Assembly: GCA_022836615.1 (NCBI GenBank)
Contig: MU405273.1
Coordinates: 124,001 to 188,000 of the forward strand
Direction: 5' to 3'
DNA: 64,000 bases
Source: Annulohypoxylon bovei var. microspora
Taxonomy: Eukaryota; Ascomycota; Sordariomycetes; Xylariales; Hypoxylaceae
Shown: positions 45,425 to 56,502 of the stretch, piece after piece
How the letters are laid out: every line of letters starts with the position of its first letter
Position numbering within the stretch: position 1 is the first letter of the stretch
Translations under genes and position numbers: made by a program
Notes under the pieces: generated by a model
What the model saw: the letters and a program-made list of their open reading frames with translations, nothing else
Database searches by the model: none
What the model was told of the DNA's origin: nothing

Positions 45425-46837
45425 ATGTTCGAAAATCTCTGCACGTTACCTTTAAGCGCCGACCTCTTCACCCAGGCCGTGCATCCAACAGAACCTCTCC
45501 TTGGAGTTGGCCTCTCAACAGGGCATGTTCAATGCTTCCGCCTCCCTTCTGCGGACCGGCTGACTGACGATGACGTCGACGTGAGCGTCTTGTCAGATGG
45601 TAAGGGAACTATCGATACCGTATGGCGAACTAGAAGACACAAGGGCAGTTGTCGCACTCTGGCTTTTAGTAACGATGGCTCCGGTAAGGTTTTTGTTATT
45701 ATTATTTAATCCTACATACCTAGGTATATATCGTATAAATAGTGCTGAACTGGAATCTAACTCGAACTTCAAACAGCCCTTTACTCAGCTGGCACAGATT
45801 ACCTCCTCAAACACTTCTCCCCGACGACCGGTCAAGTTGCCTCTAAGATCGCTATCCCGTCAACCAAGTCAATCCCGGATTCCCCTTCGCTGCTCCACGT
45901 CCTTTCGCCCCAGACGCTTCTGCTAGCCTGCGATTCGGGCGCGCTGCATCTCCTCGACCTACGAGATAGTGCCCTCGCAGCATCGAAACCACAGCAGACC
46001 CATTTTCCCCACGACGACTTCGTATCAAGTATCACTCCACTCCCACCTTCTGGCGAGAGCACGAGCGGATATAGCAAACAGTGGATCTCTACTGGTGGCA
46101 CGACCCTGGCCGTCACAGATCTACGGAGAGGCGTGCTGGTACGTAGTGACGACCAGGAGGACGAGCTTCTATGTACGGCTTTCATCGAAGGTATGGGACC
46201 CAAGAAAAATCGCGACAACGGTGTTATCGCAGTAGGCACCGGTACGGGAATCCTGACTTTATGGGACAAGGGAGCTTGGGATGATCAGCAAGACCGTGTC
46301 GTCGTCGATGCCGGAAAAGGAGGTGGCGAGAGTCTTGATTGCATTGTTCAAATTCCCGCTGACATGGCAAGAGGAAAAAAGGTGGTCGTCGGCATGGGAG
46401 ATGGCAGCTTGCGCATCGTTGATCTAATGAAGAGAGAAGTAGAAGGGGTTCTGCGACACGACGATATCGAGGCCGTGGTTAGTCTTGGTTTTGACTGCCA
46501 AGGTCGAATGATTAGTGGTGGAGGGCAGACGGTCAAAATCTGGGAAGAATCGTCTTTACGGGGTGGAGGTATCGATGACGGAGGCGAGAGTAGTGAAGCA
46601 GACGAATCGGACGACGACGACGACGATGATAGCGACGACAGCGACGACGGTGATAATAGAGCAACCGGAAACGCGACTAAGCGCCAATCAAGCAGAGACT
46701 CGGACGACGATGACTCTGATAGTGACGATGAGGGGCCGAGTCGAAATAAAAAGAAGAGGAGAAAAGGAAAGGCAAATGTCGTTGACCTTGGGCCTCACGG
46801 AGCTCATGGAGTCTTGCGCTTTAAAGGTCTGGATTAA
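45425..46837 (+). CDS. jip5: WD40 protein Jip5/WDR55, ribosome biogenesis (2 exons)
   Basis: Nucleolar WD-repeat protein of the Jip5/WDR55 family, needed for large-subunit rRNA maturation. Exons are 45425-45683 and 45777-46837, giving 439 residues. The start FENLCTLPLSADLFTQAVHP and repeat-like blocks such as LYSAGTDYLLKHFSP, GVIAVGTGTGILTLWD and GQTVKIWEE fit the family. After the propeller come a long Asp/Ser tract and a lysine-rich patch. The family end GAHGVLRFKGLD closes the protein. The start lies only 112 bp downstream of the retroelement, so that insertion may have replaced or interrupted its promoter. Confidence 0.93.
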
Positions 46838-47570
46838 ATGATTATCACCATCATTTCCTTCTGTTCAGGCTATTACCGCTCGTTGTAACAACTTCTCCTT
46901 CACGAGATACCCAGCTACGATGTGAAACATTCAGATCTTAGTCTATTATAATCGTCTAAACCCGCTTCTTAAGACATCCATTGCTTGTTCTAGCAATGCG
47001 AGAAGAAAGTACGTGAGAATTTATTAGCCAATGATCGATATATGTATATCTTGCTCCACTGTGTTGGAGTAATGTACTACACATGTAATCTTTTGGGGTA
47101 TGTACATACTACCCTACCCACGTCGTAGCGTCGTACCTGAGTGAAACGTGCGGGGTAGCTTCAAAACATACTGCGGGGTAAGCAAGATATCAAATGCATA
47201 CAGGTGCTAGGTAATAGATCGGACTTGCATCAGGTAGGGACCAATCTGCCAATGTGAAGAGACGGTGGCTACTTTGAATGAAAGTGCGATCCGCACTAGG
47301 CGGGGTATTTAAAATCAGGCTCTAAAACTAATTCTTCTACATAACTTAATTCTTCTTCATACAACATCAGCACCATCAATACCACCACACCTTTTTCCCC
47401 CAAGGAATCCCAGGTCTTCTAGATAGAAAGCGAGACACGGCTAGTGAAAGTCTTAGACTTACTTACATACCCAGTAAGCAGAATATTATATTCCCCTAGC
47501 GTGGAATTTGAGGCTCTTGATTCAACGACGTCAATCATTTGCGACCCCGACCTTGCCACGGTATCATCAA
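46838..47570. other. Convergent 3' region
   Basis: About 0.7 kb. The stretch at 47330-47410 looks like a 5' leader (CT- and CA-rich) but no coding start follows on the plus strand. No gene supported. Confidence 0.5.
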
Positions 47571-48626
47571 TCATAACGACGCGACCATTCTCTCGGAAAC
47601 AGGAGCATCAACCCTCAGCTTCATGTCTTTGACAAGCTTCGCCCAGGCAACGGCCCCTCGGCTTGCCAACTCTTGGGGCACTACCTCGTCCTCGTCCGAC
47701 ATTCTTCTGTTGAAGAGCTCCATGCTCACCCAGCCCTCGAACCCCAGTCCCTGAAAGATTGCTCTCGATATCTCGATCACCGGAAGGTACGCGCCGCGGT
47801 CTTTCTCACCGTAAAATAGTCTACAGTTCCGAGACCAGCTCATCCGTGCCGGCTGTCCCGCATTGTAGAACTCGTGGCCTCGTACCAGCGGTTCCGCTAA
47901 CCGCTCGGCATCGACTATCTGTACGTAGAACACTTTACGGATATCCATAGTAGCTACGAGACGAGCTATCGACTCTCGCACGGCCTGTTCGCAGTTCGGC
48001 GTGCGGCCCGTAGGCGAGGAAGGGTCGGCATAGATGCGTCCGGCGATGTTAAACGTGTCGAGGCAAAGGCCGAAGTTGGGTCGGTCGACGGCTCGTACGA
48101 GATCCCAGCTCTGCTCCCATAGGTCGCAACGGGTACCCCAGCATAATGCTTCGTATACAAAGCGGATCGGCGGCTTCTGTTGAAGGCCCATGTCTGCCAC
48201 CTCTCTCAAATCTTCGATGGCGGCGCGAGGGTCTTCGGAAAGTTCCGAGGACGGCAGGAAGTTCGACGGAATCTGCACCATGTCGGTACCCAAGGCTTGC
48301 GCTAGCTGAAACCAGAACAAGAGCTGTTCTATGCGTGCGAGGTGCGCCTGACGGTCCAGCAATCCCTCGTAGTGTGCGAACGGCTGAAGGCATACGATTG
48401 CGAGCCGCCTCTCCTGACAGAGCCTGCGAATGATATGAGCCGCCTCGAGTTCGCTGTCTACCGTGGCATCTTGGGGTATCTGCTGCGCGACATCTAGGAG
48501 GTCCTCGTAGAAAAGCTCGATGCCTCTATAGCCGTATAACCGAGCCATATCTAGCTTATGTACGAACGAGTGGCCTGCGGAACAGCGCCCGAGAGACATG
48601 GACGTTATCGCTAGCTTACAAGGCAT
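47571..48626 (-). CDS. 3-dehydroshikimate dehydratase, quinate pathway type
   Basis: Converts 3-dehydroshikimate to protocatechuate. It is a single exon of 351 residues with a xylose-isomerase-like TIM barrel. Family blocks seen in order are GYRGIELFYEDLL, LGTDMVQIPSNF, FVYEALCWG, NFGLCLDTFNIAGRIYADP, KVFYVQIVDAERL, RNCRLFYGE and FEGWVSMELFNRR. Glu and His/Asp residues in YEALCWG, LDTFN, VQIVDAE and MELFN are the expected metal-binding set. It resembles Neurospora qa-4 and Aspergillus qutC in length and motifs. None of the other quinate genes lies within this window, so it is either a dispersed member or a paralogue. Confidence 0.9.
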   Translation of the reverse strand: MPCKLAITSMSLGRCSAGHSFVHKLDMARLYGYRGIELFYEDLLDVAQQIPQDATVDSELEAAHIIRRLCQERRLAIVCLQPFAHYEGLLDRQAHLARIEQLLFWFQLAQALGTDMVQIPSNFLPSSELSEDPRAAIEDLREVADMGLQQKPPIRFVYEALCWGTRCDLWEQSWDLVRAVDRPNFGLCLDTFNIAGRIYADPSSPTGRTPNCEQAVRESIARLVATMDIRKVFYVQIVDAERLAEPLVRGHEFYNAGQPARMSWSRNCRLFYGEKDRGAYLPVIEISRAIFQGLGFEGWVSMELFNRRMSDEDEVVPQELASRGAVAWAKLVKDMKLRVDAPVSERMVASL

Positions 48627-51037
48627 TTTTGCTAGAGATATTCACAAAACTCTGTATGGTGGTGAAGATACTCGGCTCATTGCCAGTAAACGAGCCAAGG
48701 AGGATAATATATTAAATTAGGTATGTTGGGTCTCCAAAATTCAAACACGATGAGATAAATCCGGATCTAGCAAGTTTGTCAACTGAATCATCGCCTTGCA
48801 AGGCCAAGATAGAGCCTCAATGTCACTTTGCAGGCGACCCGGTACCCGGAATGTCATCAAATTGCCAATTGCTATTAGATGCGGCCCCCTGCGTCATATG
48901 GCATAGTGCCTCCCGAATCATAGGAGAAGTTTATGTTTCCGAGGAAGTATTATTTATCTTCAAACTATTTGTAGTGAGGACAGGCAGTATGACTAGGGCC
49001 ATTGATTCTCAAGATATATACCTAATTTAGTTACGATGCCCCAGAAGATGACGCGCGTCTCTTACGCACATCTTTTAAAGAGATTGATTTCTACCTAGCA
49101 CATGCTATAACTAAAAACTAACTGATAGGAAAGAAATTGGCGAGTAGTGATCGAAATAATAAGTGTAGTACGGAACGCGTTTAGAACTTGAGATAATAGG
49201 TTGGTCGATAGACCGTCATACATTACCTAGGTCTACGAGGCCGGCATATGCACTCATAGACGGCTGATTCTGGAACGTACTAATCAAATGCAGCAAGGCT
49301 ACAGACCGATTGGGTCCACGGCACGCTATAAATTAGACAAACAACGTCTTCGGTCAATTGCATATGACAAACGAGCTGAGGAGCAAGATCAAGTAACACG
49401 GACCGTTCGATCGGTTGCGGGACGAGAGTTTGAGACACGAATGACGGAAGGAAAGAAAAAAGAAAATTCACCATGTACCTATCTCAAGGAACCTGAGACT
49501 CATTCGATATCGCTGAGTATGGCTCTTGAAGCAGGCGGACGAGACAACTTGTAAGATCGCATGAATCTCGGTAAGGCTAGAGGAACTGAAGTGAAAACAA
49601 CTTAGCATAACACCTACAGTTTACAACCAAGATCGTCCCAAGTCCACGAGAATATACTATTGTCGGTATTAGAGAGTTTACGAGTTAGTGGCGGCTTGAA
49701 CGATATTGTAAACATCTTGGCCATTTGATAGACTCTATGGCAGAAGGGAGATACGGCTAGGTCCCCGATCTAAGGAAAAAGATCCTGTCTTTAGGGACTT
49801 CTTATCCGCCACCTCCTCCCGCGGGTTTTAGGGTCCGAAGAGTCAAGCGGAAAATCCCTTAACCCTTCATTTCCACCCAGGCCAGCACGCAAGGCGGCGG
49901 ACGGCGACAAGCCCGGAGAACGGCGCCGTAGACCTCGGAACCAGCCACATTGGAGATGCTGTAATTGATTTGTAGGTACCTGGATATCAATATTTGATAC
50001 CGCAACTTTGAAGCCAAAGTTGACTAGCGCTGGTCAGGGGGGTCGTTAGGGATTTCTCCACTCTACCACTTCTCCTTATCTACAGCCATTCAGAATTCAT
50101 TATTCAATTAGGTATTCACTGTCTTGGTTGCTCCTTGGGGAAATTTCTTTAATTCAGTTGCCTTCAATATTGACTCAGTAAAAAGTATGGCATCCGAATC
50201 CAATTAGATAAAAAGTTCGAAGAACCTCACATCCTCGGTGAACATGTACATATCATGAAGTTGAAGAAAGCCCCAAGAGAAAAAAAGGGGCCCTACCTAT
50301 GTATTACATGTTATCTAGGAGATTAGGTATGCTGACCGATATCTCTGACAAACTAGTATTTGACGCGGTACCTACTGTACCTATAATCTCAGCTATGCAA
50401 GTCTGGATTTGGGGCTTTCAGCTACGCCAAAGAAAGGAAGCTATCCATGCTATTCCTTAAATCATGGATGGTATGCGGCGTAGCTAGACAGGCCTGAAGA
50501 TAATGCTATCGGTCAGCCCCGCTGTATTCTTCGCATATCTAGCCGCATCTCGAAACATGAGTTCGCTCCCTCCAGAGGCGAGATAAATAAAATAAAAATT
50601 AGCACCTGCTAATCCTTGCTATGCATTCACTACCTAGTAGGTAATCGCCCAGCCTTACACCTCGGCAGCCTTTAAGTTAAAGGTTATGCAGGTATCTACT
50701 TGACTTCTATCATACGTTATTTTAGATACCTACCTACCTACATGTAACGGTAGATATCATATGTGCACTAGAGGCAGGTTTTGTATTTTCACTGCGTACC
50801 TAAACCTCCAACCGTGATCCTAGCTAATAAGTTATCAGACAATACCGTTCGATTCTTGGTGGAGAATCTAGATAGTTAATTCGGATATCTTATTATATAC
50901 CTACCTAGGTACTTACGCTAACATAATATCATTACGATCTGGATATATATATTACTCAAATAATCTCATTTTTGGAACTCAGTACTCATATTACTTTGTA
51001 CCGTCCCCCCTAATACCTGCAACCTACTAGGTACACG
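48627..51037. other. Divergent promoter region, dehydratase / purine permease
   Basis: About 2.4 kb with no supported gene. A GC-rich stretch at 49795-49950 stands out from AT-rich surroundings but has no coding signal I trust. TACCTA runs occur at 50725-50745 and 50898-50915. Confidence 0.5.
50498..50511. promoter_or_regulatory. Paired GATA sites upstream of purine permease
   Basis: AGATAA (50498-50503) and, two bases on, CTATCG (an inverted CGATAG, 50506-50511) both fit HGATAR. In moulds AreA-type factors use closely paired sites at nitrogen-source permeases. It lies 527 bp before the ATG. This is a short motif and may be chance. Confidence 0.3.
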
Positions 51038-53264
51038 ATGGACGAGGATCAGGGACCATCCCAAATCGTGCCACAGCATGAGCCGAAGAAGACTGTGAGC
51101 AATCGGTTAAATGGCATCAAGAAAGCATTATTCACGAGACAAGGCATTCTGGGCGATTATGACTACGCATTCCTTCTCCGGCCGAACCTGCCGTTCATGA
51201 AGAAGTCTCGGCAAGCTTCACCCTTCTTCGGTCTCAATGACAAGATGCCTGTCGTCCTAGCACTTCTTCTCGGTCTCCAACATGCTTTGGCTATGCTCGC
51301 TGGGATTATCACCCCCCCTATTCTTATGTCAGGCTCGACGGGAGTTAACTTGCCTGCCGAGCTGCAGCAGTATCTGGTCTCGACCGCCCTGATCGTGTCC
51401 GGAATCCTCTCAATGATTCAGATCACCAGATTTCACATCTACAAAACCCCGTGAGTGTTTATTTATTATGTAGCTATTACTACTCGAATGCAACAAGCAG
51501 TGATTATTTTTGCTACCTTACCTGGTCAAATCATTTACGAACGTGGGACTTACGGTCGTGTCTACCTAGGTATTATCTTGGGACCGGGCTCATCTCAGTC
51601 GTCGGTATATCATTTTCGATAATTTCGGTAGCGGAGGGTGCCTTCGCACAGATGTACGCCAACGGCATGTGCCCGACAGACGCGGACGGTACGAAGTTGC
51701 CTTGTCCGGACGCCTATGGGGCACTTCTCGGAACCGCGGCAGTGTGCGCCCTTATTGAAATTCTCATCGCCTTCATACCGCCGAAAATCATGCTAAAGAT
51801 ATTTCCTCCCATTGTCACCGGTCCGACAGTAATGGTACGTCTACCTTATCTTCTATCCTATCCTCTCATATAGGATATAAGATACATGCGGCTAACTATC
51901 CAAAGTTGATCGGTATCAGCCTCATCGAGACGGGCTTCAAGAATTGGGCTGGTGGCAGCGGTCCTTGCTCAGATGCCACGCACACGGCGTACTTCGACGT
52001 GTGCCCGAACGTCGGTGCCCCTCACGCCTTACCTTGGGGCTCGCCGGAGTATCTAGGTTAGTCGAACCGAAAACATTCATTGAAAAACGTGGTCCCGGTA
52101 CTAATGCGCGTGGGATCAGGTCTCGGGTTTTTGGTATTTCTCACCATCATCCTATGCGAACGCTTCGGGGCTCCGATCATGAAGTCGACGAGCGTCATCG
52201 TCGGTCTCCTCGTAGGCTGCATCGTCGCCGCCGCCACGGGCTACTTTGACCGTTCAGGGATCGACGCCGCTCCGGTCGCCTCTTTCGTATGGGTCCACAC
52301 GTTTAAGCTTACGGTGTACGGACCTCTGGTGTTACCGGTGCTAGCGGTATTCATAATATGCGCGTGCGAAGCTATTGGAGATATTACCGCTACGTGTGAT
52401 GTATCACGTCTCGAGGTCGAAGGTAGCACGTATGAATCCCGCATTCAGGGTGGAGTGTTAGCGGACGGGCTGAACGGTATTCTTGCCGCCCTGATGACTA
52501 TCACGCCCATGTCCACATTTGCGCAGAACAACGGAGTCATCGCTCTGACGCGCTGCGCAAACCGCACGGCTGGATACTGCTGCTGGTACGTATTTTGTAT
52601 TTTGTATTCTGTGTTTTGTTCTCTGTGTTTTGTTCTATCTTTTCTTGGAATCTGAAGCTGACGCAGGGTTGGGTAAAATAGTGTCTTCCTGATTATAATG
52701 GGCATCTTCGCAAAATTTGCGGCTGCTCTTGTTGCTATCCCGTCGCCTGTTCTTGGTGGGATGACCACATTCTTATTCTGTTCCGTGGCCGTGTCGGGTA
52801 TCGCAATTATAACACGGGGAGTTCCCTTCAACCGCCGAAACCGATTCATCTTGACGGCCGGGTTATCCATCGGATACGGAGGTTAGTTTCTATGGTTCCC
52901 CGTACCCCCTTTTCTCTAACCCTTTTTCAAAACTTGCCCGTTCATTCATAGGATATATACTTACAATTGCGCAATAGCAACCCTAGTTCCGACGTATTTC
53001 AATAACGTCTTTAGTTATAGCGGAGATAATAAAAGTCTCCAGGGATTTCTGGATGCGATCGTATTGGTCATGGAGACCGGGTTCACAGTCACGGCTTTCA
53101 TTTGCATGATTCTCAATCTGACATTGGAGGAGGAGATTGAGGAGACAGACGAAAAGCTGATAGCTCCCGAGGAGCCGGTGACGACGACGATGAAAAATAC
53201 ACCGGCCAATGCGCAAAGCTTCGATAGTAGTAGAGTTCCGTCGGGACATGAAAAACAGGTGTAG
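51038..53264 (+). CDS. NCS2 purine permease, UapA/UapC-like (6 exons)
   Basis: Proton symporter for xanthine, uric acid or other purines in the plasma membrane. Exons are 51038-51450, 51570-51834, 51906-52056, 52120-52585, 52682-52881 and 52978-53264, giving 593 residues. The helix 1 QH motif is in LGLQHALAMLAG. The nucleobase-transporter signature reads QNNGVIALTRCANR, which matches the fungal urate/xanthine group. CEAIGDITATCDVSRLEVEG, with the helix 8 acidic residue, precedes it. The tail is long and acidic (TLEEEIEETDEK), as in UapA where it affects trafficking. All joins are in phase. Xanthine/urate is the likely substrate class; vitamin C-type transporters of the family are a remote alternative. 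Confidence 0.94.
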
Positions 53265-53751
53265 AGAGATGATATCCGGGGGTGGGGTTGGGGGTTGGTC
53301 GTGAAGGGGGGCACTACGAAGTAGATATTGTTATTACTATTGATATGTATATCGTGTATATCGTATATATTTATTTAAATATATAATGTATATTCGACTA
53401 TTCGAAATCAGCTTTAATTTACAAGACATGTTCGACCTCCACTAAAGTAGGTAGGTTAGTATATGGTGGATCCGAGAAATGTGAATGTGAACTACTAGGT
53501 ATATATATGTACCTACCCCGCGTATGTATGCGATTATGCATGGCTATCACGGGAAATGTATGGGCCGGGCCGATATTATCATTTTCTCATACCACCATTT
53601 TTGTCACTTCCGTCATTTTCGTCCTTACATAATCGTCATTTGCAATATCTACGTCGATAGCTCAACCCTCTATACTTAGACCTCCGGCCAATCGCCAATG
53701 CGTACCATGGTCTATTGAGAAACGCAATTGACGATATGAGCTGCAGTCAGT
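53265..53751. other. Intergenic purine permease to cox10
   Basis: About 0.5 kb, AT-rich at the left (TATATAT at 53340-53390), holding the cox10 promoter. No gene seen. Confidence 0.5.
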
Positions 53752-55278
53752 ATGCGCCTACGGCCTGCCGGAAATCTGTTCCGTCCTTATTATCTCGATA
53801 ATATCTGTTGGCGATGCAGTCAACAGCTGAACTATGCGGGAACTCCAGCTAGGAGGTCCTTCGCCCACTCCGTCTCTCCCGTAGCACCGAAGCAACAGTC
53901 GAGATTAAAGACCGGCTATTTCTTGTCCAACAAACTTTTACCTCGAATCCAAACAGCCTCCACAGCTCCCGATGAAGCTAATTCTGCTACTGGTGCGCCG
54001 GTAGCAAATCATGCGACCCAAGATCTTCCGCACCGGCGGCGTCAGGTGGCAAGGCGCAATGCTGCGGCGGGAAACTCCTCTGTTACTTCTGATATCTCGG
54101 CTCCGGCGACAGCGGCTGAGATCCCAATACCACAAGATGCCTCATCCGCCCTCACCACGGCATCTACGAAACACCCGGCCAATTCCCTACGTCGACAAAT
54201 ATCTCTCCTCCTTTCTCTCTCGAAGCCTCGCCTTACCGTTCTTGTCGTCCTCACTGCCATGGCACCTTACGCGCTATACCCCGTCCCCGCCTTTCTCTCG
54301 CCATCCATAGGTCTAGACACGCCCTCCCTATCGCCTTTAACCCTGACATTCCTTACCACCGGTACAGCGCTCTGCATCGCCAGTGCGAACGCTCTTAATA
54401 TGCTCTACGAACTAGCGTGGGATGCCAAGATGACGCGGACGCGAAACCGGCCTCTGGTTCGCGGGCTCTTGTCTGAGCGCAGAGCTCTCGTCTTCGCCAT
54501 CTTCGCGGCCTTCACCGGAGTCGGCGGCCTCTACTTTGGCGTCAACCCCACAGTCGCATTTCTGGGCGCTGCAAACATCGCGCTCTACGCCGGCATCTAC
54601 ACGCCAATGAAGCGCGTTTCCTGCCTCAACACTTGGGTCGGGGCCATTGTTGGGGGCATTCCGCCTCTCATGGGCTGGGCTGCAGCGGCCGGCGAATCCG
54701 CAACGGGAGACGGATCCTTCCGTGAACTTCTCCTCACCCCGGACGCCATTGGCGGCTGGTTGCTTGCCGCACTCCTATTCGCCTGGCAGTTCCCTCACTT
54801 CATGGCACTCTCGTGGCCTATAAGGGAGGAATACAAGGCCGCCGGCCACAAGATGTTATGTTGGATAAACCCTGCACGTAACGCGCGCGTAGCCCTGAGG
54901 TACAGCTTGATGTTCTTCCCGTTATCTATCGCGCTCTGCGCCGTAGGGGTGACAGAGTGGACTTTTGCCGTGACGAGCCTACCGGTCAACTACTGGCTGG
55001 CGCGCGAAGCGGTGCGGTTCTGGCAGAACGAGGGCTTCAAGGGGAGCGCGCGGGGACTGTTCTGGGCCAGCGTCTGGCATCTGCCAGTCATCATGGTCTT
55101 AGCCCTCGTGCAGAAGAAAGGGATGTGGGGGCGGGTTTGGAGCAGCATCGTTGGCGAGCCAGACCTCGAGGACGAGGACGAGGACGACGAGGATTGGATC
55201 GTGGACGAAGTTGGAGAAGAAGCTGAGGCCGCCGATGACAGGACCCGGACAGCTGTACCCCCTATTGGATCCAAGTGA
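53752..55278 (+). CDS. cox10: Protoheme IX farnesyltransferase Cox10
   Basis: Adds a farnesyl group to heme B, the first step to heme A for cytochrome c oxidase, in the mitochondrial inner membrane. It is a single exon of 508 residues. The presequence is Arg-rich and poor in acidic residues. The UbiA fold starts at LSLSKPRLTVLVVLTAMAPYAL. The prenyl-binding aspartate motif is NALNMLYELAWDAKMTRTRNRPLVRG and the second block is YTPMKRVSCLNTWVGAIVGGIPPLMGW. WQFPHFMALSWPIREEY, typical of heme O synthases, follows. The tail is strikingly acidic (DLEDEDEDDEDW). The gene is complete. Confidence 0.96.
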   Translation: MRLRPAGNLFRPYYLDNICWRCSQQLNYAGTPARRSFAHSVSPVAPKQQSRLKTGYFLSNKLLPRIQTASTAPDEANSATGAPVANHATQDLPHRRRQVARRNAAAGNSSVTSDISAPATAAEIPIPQDASSALTTASTKHPANSLRRQISLLLSLSKPRLTVLVVLTAMAPYALYPVPAFLSPSIGLDTPSLSPLTLTFLTTGTALCIASANALNMLYELAWDAKMTRTRNRPLVRGLLSERRALVFAIFAAFTGVGGLYFGVNPTVAFLGAANIALYAGIYTPMKRVSCLNTWVGAIVGGIPPLMGWAAAAGESATGDGSFRELLLTPDAIGGWLLAALLFAWQFPHFMALSWPIREEYKAAGHKMLCWINPARNARVALRYSLMFFPLSIALCAVGVTEWTFAVTSLPVNYWLAREAVRFWQNEGFKGSARGLFWASVWHLPVIMVLALVQKKGMWGRVWSSIVGEPDLEDEDEDDEDWIVDEVGEEAEAADDRTRTAVPPIGSK

Positions 55279-55346
55279 GCTTATGCTCTGGCCTGGCCTT
55301 CGAAGATCTACACGAGGATGGCACCTCAGAAGAACATTTATCTGTA

Positions 55347-55605
55347 ACATAACGTTATCCACCCCCTCACCGCTCATACCACCTCACCGCTCACTTTTTA
55401 AAAATCTTAAACCTTAAATATTAATAAATCCATAACTTCACGAATTTATAAGTTATGATTTTTAAATTTTAAATATAAGTTAAAATATAAAAATAATATA
55501 TTAAACGTTCGTGAAGTTATAAGCTTTTTAATATTTAAGGTTTAAGATTTTTAAAAAGTGAGCGGTGAGGTGGTATGAGCGGTGAGGGGGTGGATAACGT
55601 TATGT
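55347..55605. mobile_element. Hairpin-type MITE with 78-bp perfect arms
   Basis: A 259-bp inverted repeat. The left arm 55347-55424 and right arm 55528-55605 are perfect complements for 78 bp. The outer half is C-rich with two CTCACCGCTCA-like direct repeats and the inner part is AT-rich, with a further short complementary pair (ATAACTTCACGAA type). No coding frame. A target duplication could not be assigned because the outermost bases ATAACGTTAT are themselves palindromic. It begins 69 bp after the cox10 stop. Confidence 0.85.
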
Positions 55606-56502
55606 CCCAGCAGGTGTAAAAAAGAAAAAGTTCTCTCGGTTGAACCATGATAGTACCTTGGTTAAATTAGGTAGTATGATATATCCATAGTTACGTGTTC
55701 AAATGATGCAGACGATACGAATTCAGGGGGTGTTGTTTCGGCCAGGAAATGACTGTATTTTCGCGACTCCCAACTAACTGAGCAATCTAATAATTATTAA
55801 CCTCCATCTCTAGCCACATATTAGGCTTTCTTTTGAGTATAGCTAACAAGTGGCCTTCCCTAATCCCGTGGTATCTATATGTTAAAATCTAGTATACAGT
55901 GCATTCACAAATCATAAGCCTCTCCAGTTGCTGAAAAGCAGTCATTAGCAATACCCGGGTCCAACTTCGCCCGTACCCATATCCCCATAATTTCAATATA
56001 TGGTGAAAAACAGAGGGTGACACAGTAGATAGCATGATATTCCCCCCTTAAAATAATTATAAAGGAATGTCGACTTTTTCTTTCGTAATCCAATCTTCCT
56101 CCGCTACATTCTTTGTCATCTCCTCTCAGGTCGTCTTCCTCATGATGATGACGGGCTGCTCGCCGGCAGCCCTTCCGTTTCCCGCCCCTCTTTATGTTCC
56201 ATAATTTCGCTATGCTATGCTGACGCCGTGAACGCCCGGGAGTTTTGCAGAAGACCGAAGTAGGTAAGAAAGAAATAGGCGATGAGTAATACAGGGCGCG
56301 GTAAACACTCCCAAAAAACATCAACGTACGTCGTAACTCGACCGGCAAGGTCGAGACTCGGAAATCTCGTAAAAGGGGGAAGTAGCTGTAATATAGTAGT
56401 AAAAGGCCGCGCGCTGCGACCGGGTAAAAATAGACTAATAATGAATGGATGAGCAAGGGGGGACACGGAAGAAATCATCGCAATTTCATATCGTACGTCC
56501 CT
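55606..56502. other. Convergent 3' region
   Basis: About 0.9 kb downstream of the Myb gene stop. A 183-codon minus-strand frame (55905-56456) is open, but it has biased composition and no recognisable domain; it is probably 3' UTR or spacer. Confidence 0.5.

Noticed and set aside
49288..49554. 88-codon plus-strand frame
   Set aside because: No domain and no flanking splice or promoter pattern that stands out.
48627..51037. UaY-type site (TCGG-N6-CCGA) for the purine permease
   Set aside because: Looked for in the upstream region; none found by eye.
55905..56456. 183-codon minus-strand frame after the Myb gene
   Set aside because: No recognisable domain, odd composition, lies in convergent spacer; treated as 3' region.
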